From Lanius collurio (Eukaryota; Chordata; Aves; Passeriformes; Laniidae): 64,000 nt of DNA. The first letter of the stretch is position 1. Every line of letters starts with the position of its first letter. The notes beneath the pieces were generated by a model. The model was given only the letters and a program-made list of their open reading frames with translations. It was not told where the DNA came from and did not search any database. Location: contig JACBWW010000004.1 in the NCBI GenBank assembly GCA_020086605.1, positions 24,853,387 to 24,917,386 on the forward strand. The letters run 5' to 3'. Positions 48,993 through 61,500 of this stretch are shown piece by piece. Made by a program: the position numbers and the translations under genes.

Positions 48993-51044
48993 CCACTCCA
49001 AACATGCAAGGAGTCAAACATGTAGTCCCATGTCAAGTGTGAGGAAACCTAGAAGATGACCTTCTGTAGTCCACAAATGAGATCAATGCATCTTCTTTTC
49101 CTCGGTAACACTTTTTCATCTCTTGGGTTTTGTTTCTTTTTCTCCTGGTGTTTCATCACCAAAGTGCCCAGGAGTTCATCTGCTTTCATTCAACTGAAAT
49201 GCATGTACCAGATGGTGCAAATAGCCCAGTATATTTCAATCCTGTATCCATGTCAAAAAACAGGCAGACTGCTGCAGTTCTTGGTTGCTGCACCTCATGG
49301 TATCAAAGGCTGGCTAAGAAGAGTGACACTGCTTGACAATGAATAAGATTTTTCAGGTCTGGCAGGGAAGTTGCTTTGGAAGCTAAAATCCTGCTTCTAC
49401 TCTGTAGGAGTTTCTTTTCATGATTAATTAATTATGTTTACACTAATCTACAAAGGATGTAAAGAAATGTAAAAACAGAGTCACAGAAATGTGTCTAGTT
49501 AGGATACTTTATAGCAACTTTATAGTAACTGTTTCATCACCTGCATTTTTACTATATTACCTACTTGCTTGTTAGAATTATAATAGAGATTGACCTAAAC
49601 CAGAAAGTTCTATATTGTACTTTTCAACACACTTTTACAGGAGGACCACTGAAGTGTGAATACCCTGGATGTCTGATGTCCTTAGGTCAATGATGTTTGA
49701 AAGTATCTTGAGGGCCAGGCAATGCAGCAAAAGTCACTAACCACTTTCTGATAGCACCTGCTTAGAATTTGGCCTCAAGACTTTCAAAATATGTCCGTAG
49801 TAAAGCCTTACACTTGCAAAAGCCATAACTCTAGAAAAATGATGATATGAGGTTTTAAAGAGTGGAGAGATGTTTGTCTTAGAAAGCAGAAACTGGAGAT
49901 AGTGGTTGAAAGCTGTTTGTGGCAAAAGTCAACGTTCTCTCTGTTGGTTTTCTGACTCCTAAATGCTGTAACACAGAATACAAGAAGAGTTATGCCTTCC
50001 TATTTGTTCTTCTGGAATGTTACTAATCCCACAAGTAACAGAAGTTTCACATGTGATACATTTGAACAGAAATGTGGTGCTTGCTCACCCTGTCGTCTGT
50101 CATATTTGCAAAAGTATGTGTCTCTTTAAGACCCAGGCAAAATATTCCTCTGCCTTTTTGGATTACCTGTGATTTTTTTTTTTTTTTTCTTAATGTTGTT
50201 TATAAGCTAGGATATAAGAATTTTAAAATGTGCTGGAGAATTCTGCTTTGACTGATTTTAGTGGTCTGTGGGATGATTTATAAGTGGCCCAGGAAGGGAC
50301 AGAACTCTTTTACCTGATTAACCTACCTGTCAAACTCTAAAGCTTTTCTCTGCATTTTTTATTTTTTTGAAAATTCTTCATTGTTCCGAATCCCCAAATA
50401 TTTATTGGTTTTTAACCACTGAAGAGAGAGACACCTTACTTGGAAAGATGTCTTCCTGAACAAAGAATTTCAGGACAGAGGAGAATACCAAAGAATAGTT
50501 AATGTAACTGAAAGAACTGTCTTACAAAAAATAAAAGTTAGTTTCATGTTCATTTTGCTTTATCACATATGTGGATGTGCTTGTTGACAAATGTATGTAT
50601 GTGTGTTTGTTTATATATTCAGGAGCTCTAGTTTGCCTGCTGTCATGGTGTAGGTGATTCTTCTCATATTCATTGTAGTCACAGGACTATAATTTTAAGT
50701 CATACTGAAAAGAATTGTTTATTTAGCTAAAGGCATGGCAGAGATTAGGTAGGAGCTATCAAACTGGCCATGGCATCAATTTCTATATAATGGAAAAGTG
50801 TAAAAAAATAAGTCAGGAGAGAAAGGTTATTTAATATGATAAATGGAAGTGCTGTGAAGACTAGTGGGATGAAGGTAATAAAAGAAAGTTTAGACTGTCT
50901 ACCTGAAAAACTCTGGACAGCAAACTAGTTGCACTAAGCAATGGTATATTCTCTATGGGGAAACATGAACAGTCCAATTGCTTGAGATTTTTGAGAGGCC
51001 AGAGGAGCAGCAAAATACATGTTGGGGAAAAAGCTTGAATTGGC
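48993..51044. other. Intergenic DNA; no gene recognised
   Basis: AT-rich with a T16 run at 50173-50188. A 96-codon plus frame at 49056-49346 follows the possible CR1 remnant and has no recognisable domain. Confidence 0.4.
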
Positions 51045-51100
51045 AGGTAGATAGATTAGCTGACCTATTAGTTCTTTTCTATTGCAAACTTCTATGATTT
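51045..51100 (+). mobile_element. Possible CR1 3'-end remnant, plus orientation
   Basis: AGATTAGCTGACCTATTAGT, followed by a CTTTTCTATTGCAAACTTCT block and ATGATTTTATG, resembles the CR1 terminus (GATGACCT...GGTCTTTTCCA...CTATGATTCTATG). Only about 55 bases support it. Confidence 0.45.
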
Positions 51101-54100
51101 TATGTGGGGAAAATTCCTTTTCAACCCACGCTGGCAATCTGTTTATGTTCTGAAGCATGATGATTGACATCCCTTTTAACTTTTAACCTAGAGAATGTCT
51201 CTGCAAGTGTTATTCCTACATATAAATGTCTAATGCTTTTAATAAAAAAAAAAAGTCTCTCAATTAGGGGACTGTATCCATGTGCAAATGCAGAATGGAG
51301 ATCACAACAGAGTCTGAGGTGTTATCGCGGTATGGGCAGCACTCCCACTCAGGAGGGATGGGGCGTTGAGAAGGAAAAGGGAGCATTTGGGGCTTTATAG
51401 ACTAGAGAGGGAGTGAAGGCAAACAAGAGAAAAGTGAATAAAAACAGTCAGAAAGAAGGGTATAATTTTTTTTGAAAGGGTGAATAGGAAGAAAAGAATA
51501 GAGAGAAATGGGAAGGTTGCAAGGTATAAGAACAGAGAGCCAAGATAGGCAATGAGAGCTAATTTATGGAGTAGAGAAACAAGAAGAATAAGGATGTTCT
51601 GCTATTATTATGCTGCCAGAGTAGCTTGCTACCTGTAAGCATTTACCCTTGTTTCATCTACATGCAACCTTAATTTTTTTTCATTTCCAACAGTGTAATA
51701 TTTAGTAAGCATCACTGAAGCACACTGCATGGTTTTTTGTGACAATGTATTTCACAATTAAAATTCAGCCTATCCATCTTTCCTGTGAAAGTAAAGCTTA
51801 CAAAAATATAGAGCATTTAAAAAACTGTGGCACCCCAGTAGAAAGAAGTTTTGTGTTCTGCCAGCCTTTCCTGCATTTTACCCTGAACTAGGGGACTGCA
51901 GATGGATTTATGAGAGGGAAAACATTAAAAAATATTTAAAAAATTATAAACTAGAAAAACTTTATGTCTTTAAATATTACAAAAAAATACTCTTCACATG
52001 TTATGGAATTAAACTAGAGCTCATAGTAAAAAAAGAAATAAAAATTGCAGAGAATTCCAGTTACTCAAAAATATCTTTGCAATGTTGCTTGTTCTGACTT
52101 AAAGAAGTTTGCTGAAGCATCAACTTCATTTCTGTCGAGGACTGTAAAAAAGATTGAAGCCGGGGCCCGGAATATGAACAAACAATGCATCTAAGTTAGT
52201 GCCCCACAGAATATTTTAAAATTATTTAACACAAATCATCTCAGTGTCAACAACTCATCACAGATAAACTATCTAATTAACAGAAGCCATCATAGTATTT
52301 GAGAACTCAGTCTTGGCTCAGTTGATATACCAGAAGGGCACTCCTTGATAAGCAAAATTTATAAAGGAAGGTTTAAAAAACATTACTGCCTGAAGTAGAT
52401 TCTTCTTAGTTTTAAATTAACCCTCTGCTAGGTTGGGGTTTTTAGTTATTTGCATTTTTTTAATCTTTATGAGATAACAAGCGCAGGTTGACCTCATATT
52501 CTCAGGTATGTTCCAAGCTAAGACTCTGTTACACAGTCTATTTTATGATGCAATATTTTTTCAGTGAGTCTGCTGTGCTCTTGGAACCATGCCAAAATGA
52601 CAGCTCAGTTAACAAAAGTGTCCCCAGCTTTTGTAAGCACTTCTGAGATAGTTTTATCCCACTTTTTGAAAATTGCAAAGGTTGTCAAAATCCTAAGGAT
52701 ATAAAACTTTACTGCAAAACACTTCTGGGCATCAAAGCACTGTCTGGTTGTTGCAGCACCAAACCAAACACTTATTGGTATTGTGCTTATTGCAGGTGAT
52801 TCACATCCCCTCGGGAAGTCTGTGGGGAGACAAAGATGATAATGGGATCAATGAAAGTATAACATAGACCAAACGTTTCTGAAAATAGCTTGTGGGAAAT
52901 ACTGAAGAGAGAGATCTCTCCTAAGTCTTTGGGGGGGTGTTGTTGTTGGGGGAGTGACGTTTATATGTTGCAAGGAGATGATTTAAGACAATAATATTCA
53001 TTACCCTAAAACTGCTCCTGAAGGTCCTCTTTTTCACAGAGGAAATGTCAGGTAACACTAGGTAGGAGTGAAGTACCATCTTTTTTCCATCCCATCCCAG
53101 GTAGATTATTTGCTACTATATTCACAGAGTATGTGGTAGAAATGGGTAGAATTGATCTTTTTTTCTGAGCTAAAGGAGATCACACTGCTGATATCAAGTC
53201 TTGGAAGAGAACCATTTATCCTTAGCCATTATATGATTACTAGAGCATTCCTAAGTTTGAACAAAGCATACTATCTACCATCTTAGCAAATAATCATACT
53301 GAGCTTCCCAAAGTCTTTTTAAAAAGAATTTAAAAATGACTGATAAAAAAGATTAATCTAAAGATGTTTTTCATGAAATATTATTCTACTTTGATTTGAC
53401 TGAGATTTATTGTCACATCTATGGAGGTACTTAGGCAGCTCGACTATCTACCTTTGTGAATTAGAGCTCTAGTTTTAAAAGAAATTAACAGGAAAGTAAA
53501 CAGGAGGATACATGTGCATACTACTACTACTAATAATAAAAGATATCTGCCTATTTTCATCAAAACACTGGATAATCCAAAATTTTCAGTGAACTAATTG
53601 GAAAATGGGTTATTTTCAACACAGAATGCTTGAAAATGAATGCTTCCTTCTTTCTTTGAAAAATTTGAATGCTATGAATTTTGAAAAGATGGCTGATTCA
53701 TTAAAATTTATTGCCCAGTTTCAATTCTGTATAACTTCCCAGGGCTATTGAGGGAGACACTGATAAGGAAAACAGTAAGTCATAGTGATCAATAAAATGG
53801 TGTCAGCATGTCATACAATGAGTCAAATGTACAAAAATTAATTTACTTATCTTGACTTTCCCTTGACACTTCAGTAGAGGTGATATTATCATAGGAACAT
53901 TCTGGTAAGGAACATAGGTGTAGTGACTCTTAGGAATCTGCAGGGATCATTGAACTTCAAGTGCAGGCAGCCATCTAATAGATATGCAATAAGTGCCAGT
54001 ATAACCCTATTGCCTGTAGTAAAATAGACTGAAAGGAAAGTCACAAAAGCTATCACCCGCTGAAGGAACATAGTTGGCAAGATCAAGGCAATTGACAATG

Positions 54101-55239
54101 TATTTGGTCTGCCCCATTTCCGATTTTTTTTTAGACATTTCTCATTATATGGGTTTAAACAACTTGAGGTAAGTTTATTTAAAGTTCTTAGGAGATCTTT
54201 CTGCTGAATAATGCTCTGGAGAGACTTTGTGTGTTGTTCATCACATGAACAAAACAGTTAAGAAGCATAGCTGGATATGGGCATATTACCAAAGTAATTT
54301 TTTGAGTTATTTCTTTTATATTTAAAGGATTAACATACCATTCAAGTTAGCAGCAATGATAACAATGACATTCTTGTACATTTCTCAAAAGTTACAGAGT
54401 ATCTCAGATAAGTGTTGCAGAAATAACTCATTTTTCAGCTGCCTGGCAGTTCCAGATAATAATTTCAGATCAATTCAAGTTAATGGCAGCTCTTGGACTA
54501 TTTTCAATGTTTAACATGCACACATATTGTTTTACCAGACAGAGATATGCACAAACTTGATGTTTTCAGAGGTCTTCTCCAAGTCTAGGAAGCTACTACA
54601 TGTATGGCCTGTTGTCTTGAACAGTTCAAACAAGTGACGATCCTCATCACTTCACAAAAATAAAATAATTGTTAATAAAGCCTAACTGACCTCAATTAAT
54701 TTGTTTCTATAAAAAGAATAACAAAAACCTTAAAAAAAGTAAGAGTTCCCCCCACTCCCAAGTTCCCAATGTGTCAGGTTAACCCTAAATGCCCCTTTGC
54801 AAGAAAATGTGACAAGTTAAGTATACCCAAAAGTTTACTTGAAAAGACTAATTTCCGAGACAGATTCTTCAATAAAGAATGGAAATTACATTATTTCTCA
54901 AGTGATGACTTGGATTTACACATACTTTGCATCTACAATGAATACACACACAACAGAATGACTGGAGTCCAAAAATGTCTCTACACCATCACTCTATTTT
55001 CCTGAATCTGATACTGGCAGCATGCTGAAGCACTCCCTCATAAATGTTAAAAAATGAGATGGTTTGCATCTGATAAGTGTTAGAAAAAGGGTTAGCTTTC
55101 TTGAGGTGGTTCTATCAAACTGGGATTAACATTTTCCACTTAGCCCCTCATGCTTCTGGAGAGGCTGACATGATTTAGTGACTATGAAAGTAACACCTTT
55201 GTCATTTTCATTGTACTTCATTTCACCTTCTCATTTGTG
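51101..55239. other. Intergenic DNA; no gene recognised
   Basis: About 4.1 kb. A purine-rich strand runs from roughly 51400 to 51550. A CTA/TAA triplet stretch (CTACTACTACTAATAATAA) lies at 53521-53539 and a G7 run near 52931-52937. No exon, RNA gene or further repeat family is recognised. Confidence 0.4.
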
Positions 55240-55500
55240 TCTTTTTAAAATAAGATGTCTAACTGAATACAGTAATCAATGTGCCATCGATTTATATAAT
55301 GCAATTGTAATCTTCTCTTTTCTATTCTCTATTCCCTTCTTAACACAATTTAACATCTTATTTGCTTTTTTAATCACCACTGAACAAGTCTCTTCTTTGA
55401 GCTGTCTACAGTAATGCCTGAGTCTTTTTTTTCCTGAGAGGTTACAACTAATTCAGAAGACATCATTATGTATAAATACTTTAGACCATTTCCACTAATG
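55240..55500 (-). mobile_element. Old CR1 fragment from the ORF2/3' part, antisense
   Basis: Read on the plus strand, it follows the antisense of an amniote CR1. It passes through an ACTGAATACAGTAATCAATG block, an ATTCCCTTCTTAACACAATT block, CATCTTATTTGCTTTTTTAA, CACTGAACAAG, a GAGCTGTCTACAGTAATGCC block, then CCTGAGAGGTTACAACTAAT and a GACATCATTATGTATAAATA block. The similarity is clear in order and spacing but strongly diverged, which points to an insertion much older than the intron 1 copies. A weaker match may continue to about 55600. The 78-codon plus frame at 55178-55414 is a by-product. Confidence 0.7.
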
Positions 55501-58500
55501 TGTTATTAGGGGGGGGGTGTTATCTGTATTGAGGTTTATCTGCTGCTCAGTTTTTCAACCAGGTTTTTTTGCAAAATTCACCTCAAGCTCTTCATAGTTC
55601 CTTAATTTAAATGATGCAAATGAATCTAAAATTTCAGCTGCTTTATCACATTTAGTCTTTATCCTGTTTTCAAATTCAACATACAGAGTGAGCAGTACAT
55701 TTGCCAAAACTGTTTTATGTAGTTAACTCTGTGTTCATCATGCTGCAAACAAGAATTTTGTTGCTGTTCTCTTAGTCTATGATTATGTCGTTGAGATATC
55801 AACATCCGCTAAATAGGATAAACACCCAAGAAAGACCTGAAAAACACCTACTATTATACTGTAAACCTGAGGTACATAACTGTGTAGCCATAGCTACGTG
55901 TCACAGGGTTGATTTATCTTACTAAACCAACCTTAATCATAGGACGCTTGCCTCCTGTATTATGCCTGTATTTCTGTATGATCAAATTTTTAATAGCTAA
56001 GACTTCAGTAATCTACTGACTTCTGCTTTACTATATAGATTTTTGCTGATATCCATGTGAATTAGTATACAATTAAGGCACCTATATCAAAACTACAATG
56101 TAGTCCCTAAAATTGTAATGTCAGTATAGAATATATTGAAAGCAGTTTTTATATTTTTGGCGAGCAATGTTTGCCTCAGTTTTTTCTTGCAAAGAACTGT
56201 TTTAACATCTCTGGAAAATTTAAACTACTTGTAATATTTATGAAATTATGCTCCATGATATCCCTTCTTAAAACAAAATAAAGTAAAATAACACTGTAGG
56301 AGAGAATTCTAATACCTGCCATTTTCACTGCTTTTTTTTCTGTATTTGTCCAGAGCATATTCAGAGGAGTCTTATCCTTCTTTGGTGCAATCACATTACA
56401 ATTAGTAGACAATAGACACAGGAGATATATCTTCTATTACACCACTTTTAGGTTGCATTATATTTCTCTGTTTAAGTGTGTTAACTGTTACTGCAAGACA
56501 GCTCACTGTTAAATGATTTCCAGGAAAACATAACTACCTGCTAATATGTGTAGCAATAAGTTCAATTGTTTTAATTTTCTGTTTCTTCATAATTTAGAGA
56601 CTGATGTAGTTACATCTATGCAAGTAATTACATTACATTGCTGGATTTCCTAGAATTTCCCTCATTAAGTATTATTATTTTTTTAATTAAATCTCTCCAT
56701 TCAACCTTTGTATAATAGCTAAGGGTAAAGAATCTTCAGCCTTTTCAAAAGACGAATTTTCTGCTATAAACAGCATGCCATTACAACTCAACTGATTGCA
56801 AAGAATTTGGATTGCAGTGTGATTCAAGTCTTTCATTGAACTGATATTATCCACTCAACCTCAGCAATACCTTAGAGAAATACAAAGCAGAGTAACTGTC
56901 TTTTATATTGTACTCTCTCAGTGCAAGAATAATAGAGATGCCATGAACATTGCAGAGGTGTCACATTAGCTGCTGTACTAAATAGTGTAAAGGAAAGGGA
57001 ACTCATTGTTAATTTTTTTACAGGGATGCAATAGATGAACATTGCTTACAAATGAGCTTTATTTAGTTTTAAACACATTTCATGAAGTAAATAGTATATT
57101 TCCCTAATTTTCATGTCTTTTGGTATGCTTCCAAAAACTTGGAAGTGAATTAGTGTGCAATTTGCATCCAAATCTCAGCCAAGGGGATGTGGTTTATTAT
57201 AATACATGGCCCTCCTAATTATTGAACAGCCCGAGAAAACTAGGCACAGTGTGCATCTGTTATTGCTTGACCACACTGCCAAACATAATTTGGCAAGCAC
57301 AGAAATGTACATTGAGCAGACCTACAGTCTAATTTGCATTAGTTTGTAGTAATTATATGAAAGCTACAACTGAACTAAGCTTGTCCTCTCTTTTTAGAGC
57401 ACATCATTCTTTTTGAAAAGAAATCTCAACCAAAAATCCAAAACAATTAAATAGCACACACATACACAACCCTGAGAAACTCCTTGTTTGCACAGTAGAC
57501 TTTCTCAGTATTATTTAATGATTATCCAAATGTTATTTCTGTGTATTCTGTAAAATATCAAGCTAGGATTTTTTTCCTGCAGTTTATATATGCTTTTCTG
57601 TGTTTTCTTTCATCCCCATTCAGAAATTTTAATACCCTGTGACTGGTGATTAAAGTCATTGGCATTTTAAAATTCAATTGCTAAGGAGGAACAGGAGGAA
57701 AGTCCTGCCTTTCATAATTTGCCTTTGACCCTTTCCATAGTCATTTAATTAAAACTCTATTCTGACTAAAATGAGCTATCTTGGTATAAGCCACCTCAAG
57801 CCACAGTAACACTGCTAAGTAGTCACAAAGCTCAGGAAAGCTAGGATGCCATGGTTAAAATACATGCAGGTTTTGGCCTACAGAACTTCCAAAGGAAAGT
57901 GTTTATTATTTTTCTAGTGAACTTATATGTTCAGATACACAGATGTCATGGCTCTGTATAAAAGATGATAGGAAACCTAAACTAAATCAGTCAATGAGGA
58001 AATAAAGCAGAATCTCATCTGCAGAAAGTATAGTTTTATGGCAATTATTGTGTAATATTTTACAGAAATGCAGAGGACAGGGCATAAAAAAGATGAGAGA
58101 GTCAAATTCAATCCCCATTGAAATCAACGACAAAAGGTAATATTCACTCCAACAGCCACAGGATCAAGCACAGGGGAAGGAGATCTCTTTTTCTCCCCTA
58201 TTTTAAGTAAACACAGGCATTTTCAGCTTCACTGCAGGGCCTGAGAAGCAGAGGCACAGTCTCTGTTGTTGGTAAACAGCTTGACATTTTGTAGTATTGG
58301 ACTAGTCAAAGGGCTTTCAATCTAGAGTTTGAGTACTACGAAATAACTGTATATTCACTATGTACTTGGGTATTCTCAGATAGCTTAGGGTAATTATTAG
58401 CCAGCACACCTAGAGTAAGAAACAGTTACTGTGAAATGACCATACGGAGATTATGTAAATGAATTTCGAAGAGTGAAAATGCAATGAAGTATAAAAGTGA

Positions 58501-61500
58501 ATAAAACCTGCCGAATATTGCTGAATGGGTGAATACTACCTCTACACTCTGATTAGCTGATCAAATCTGTTTTCATAAATAAAACCAAACTTGCAATAAG
58601 TTAGAGGACAAAGAAATCCCAATGAACCATTTACAAATGGCATTTCGCAGTTGACCAAAAACCACTCAATTTTCCTCTGCATAATATGTGGAAAATAAAG
58701 ATATGCTTGCTTATACAAGACCCTCTGCAAAAACTGCCTTATTTTCTATTTTAGTTGTTTAGTGTAGTTCTACAATTAAATAATAATTGCATAAGAAAAC
58801 AGCTTTTTACTGAACCAGTCTCTTTCCACATATATATCCTCTTACTTCAGGGGCTGGAATAAAGCAATGGAGCAAAGAAGCTGGGGGAGAGTGTTGTTAA
58901 GTAAAATCCCACTGATTTATTTTTTTAGCACCAAAATCTGCTTCATTTATTTAGTTGTTATTTGTGTTTGGGGATTTTATTTTTTTCCTGTCTTTTGTTA
59001 AGCAATGAGATAACTAATTAAAACCCAGTTGTTGACTAGTAACTGCTGCTGATAAAACACAAGAAGTAGATTTGGGTAAAAGTACAGAGTTGTTTTCTCT
59101 TTGTTTTATGTTTTGGGGTTTCATAGATCTGACAATACTACTCATCTTTGCACAGGCAGGCCCATGAATAAAATACCTGTTCTCACTGATCCCTAGTGTT
59201 AGAGGAATATTTTCATGTAGATATCAGTTTTATTGTAGCTTGGGCATCTCACCGGAAGACGTTAGACATTTTAACACTTTGCTTAGTCATTCTTTAATGC
59301 ATATAATGCAAAGTTTTCCATGCTGTAGGTTCCTTATGGAAAGGGATTTGATACGTCTGGTTTTAAGTTTTTCTTGTCTAAAAGTCATGCTAATGATGAT
59401 GGCCAAATAAAAATCACTTTGCTTTCAGAGCAAGAAAAATTCTGCAGTACTCAAAGGATGGCATGTAATTAATTATTTTGAAATGAAATTATTTTTTCTC
59501 CCATTGTCTTAATTGATTTTCCCAATTTTTTTTTTTTTTTTTTTAATCAGAGAGCCACATTCATCCAACTTTTGATAATGTCCAGAAATCTGAAATATTT
59601 TACAGCTTATAAGTTAGTTTTCCACTCTGGCCACCGAACTACATTCAGTTATTACATTCTGGTTAAAAACCTTAAGGTACCAAGTTAAAACTATAGTTTT
59701 GGAGATACTTACACAAACTACTCTCTGTTAGTGAAAGTCTGCATAGAAGATCTGGGTACTACTCTATAGGCACATGCATTTCCTTTCAAGAGACTGGTAG
59801 GCTTGTAATGATGCATGAGCTGTGTCTGTGGATCTCTTGGAAACAGATGTCATGTAAACTTCATGCAAAATGACTTCCCAGGAAGTAATTTTCAACTCAT
59901 TTTCAACTTTTGCAAGTTGCTGCAGCAAAGTTTGATATCCAGTCATTTCCAGCTGCACAATTAGACCTAGTATCACTACTTAGAGCCTTTTGAGTGAACA
60001 GGTGAGTTTAAAGACATAGAGGAGACACCTTGAAGCCTCCCCTAGTTTTGTTCAAGGAAGGCTAAGCCTAGACTTACCTAAGGAACTCACAGCTTTAAAA
60101 TGAAAAGTTTGGCAGGAATTAAGGTTTTCTGTCTGGGATGCTGTTTTAGCCTTCAAAGAGCTCACTGCAACAAAAAAGTGGTATACAAGAAGAAAGACAA
60201 GAAGGCCTTGCATTTTGGTTTGGTTTTTTTTCCCAGATAAGTCCTCTTGTCTTTATTTCCTTCCGCTTCAAATAATTTCTTACTAAATTCCCAAGCAGAA
60301 GAAAAGTTTCTCTTTAAAAAATAACCAGTCTCTAAGGAATAGAGCTTGTAGTCGGTAGTCACACTTGCTTTAGAAGAAAATTTTATACTGAAGGTTTCTA
60401 CTGAAAACGTATAAAATTGCAATCTCTTATGTTAGTGTCTATATTTAACCTGTCTTGTTTACAGACCCAGCTTCACTCCTCTTAGTTACCTAAGAATAAA
60501 TCTTGCCTTGATTTTTTTAATGCCATCGTATAGTCTTTTATTCCATCAGCCATAAAGATTATCTGCATCAATGAGGCTTTCAGTATACCTGCTTATCCAA
60601 GTCTTCGGAATGTGTTTAGCAGCACCAGAGCAGGTCCAGTGACTCTACTGAGCTGTGAAAGGACTATCAGGGTGGAATTTACTAAACTTAAGAAAGATAA
60701 ATAGAATAAAATGTGGTACAGACAGACTTGGCTGTGTAGAATATAAGTAAACAGGTTGTGGTCACTGGAAGTAAAAAGAATGCAGTTAACATTATTTTTG
60801 CTACAATACTGCAAATAAGACTGACTATGTCAAGGGGCTAAAAATCAAAATAACCACTTTTGGAATTCCCACTTGGGAAAGATTTTCACTCCTGTAGGAT
60901 TTCATTCTGTTCCTTGTGTGTACTTGTATGTTCTAAAGGTTCTAATAAAACCTTTAAAGAAATCCTAGGTTATCCTGACTATTAGAGCTACATAAAACAC
61001 AAGCAAAAAAATTTGTCTAACATCTTTTTCCCTGAGCCAAGTAACTTCTGTCAGGCACCATTCAAGAACCATCTATCTAAACCACCCAAACCCTACTGGC
61101 AAGGAAGTTCTATGCAAAGTTACACACTTAATATAAGTTATCAGAGAAGGGAAGTTCCCACATTTTATCACAGGCAACGAATTTTGTATCAGCTTTGGAT
61201 TAGTCAAGAAGGTCTTTCAGAGAAAAAAAAAATCCATTTCTGTTGCAGATATTACAGGCAGTGTGCAGTGCACTGTGTACATTGCTGAGTTAATTTTTTC
61301 CAGGAATTAATCGCCCTCAGTGTCAGAAAAACAAGATAAAAGTAAAATCTTTATTTCTTAGTCCATCTTTAGCTTTGAGTGACTTGCTCAGCTTTTGTAC
61401 TAGGTGAAACAGCTGTTTCATACCTGGTAATTACACATCCAAATCAGTTGTCCTTTATGAGCTAAGCAGTTCCTACATGTACTACTTGAGAACAGCTTTC

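Noticed and set aside
55178..55414. 78-codon plus-strand ORF with hydrophobic stretches
   Set aside because: Mostly antisense translation of the old CR1 fragment.
59526..59544. T19 run as an antisense poly(A) tail of a processed pseudogene
   Set aside because: No coding-like sequence and no target-site duplication recognised beside it.
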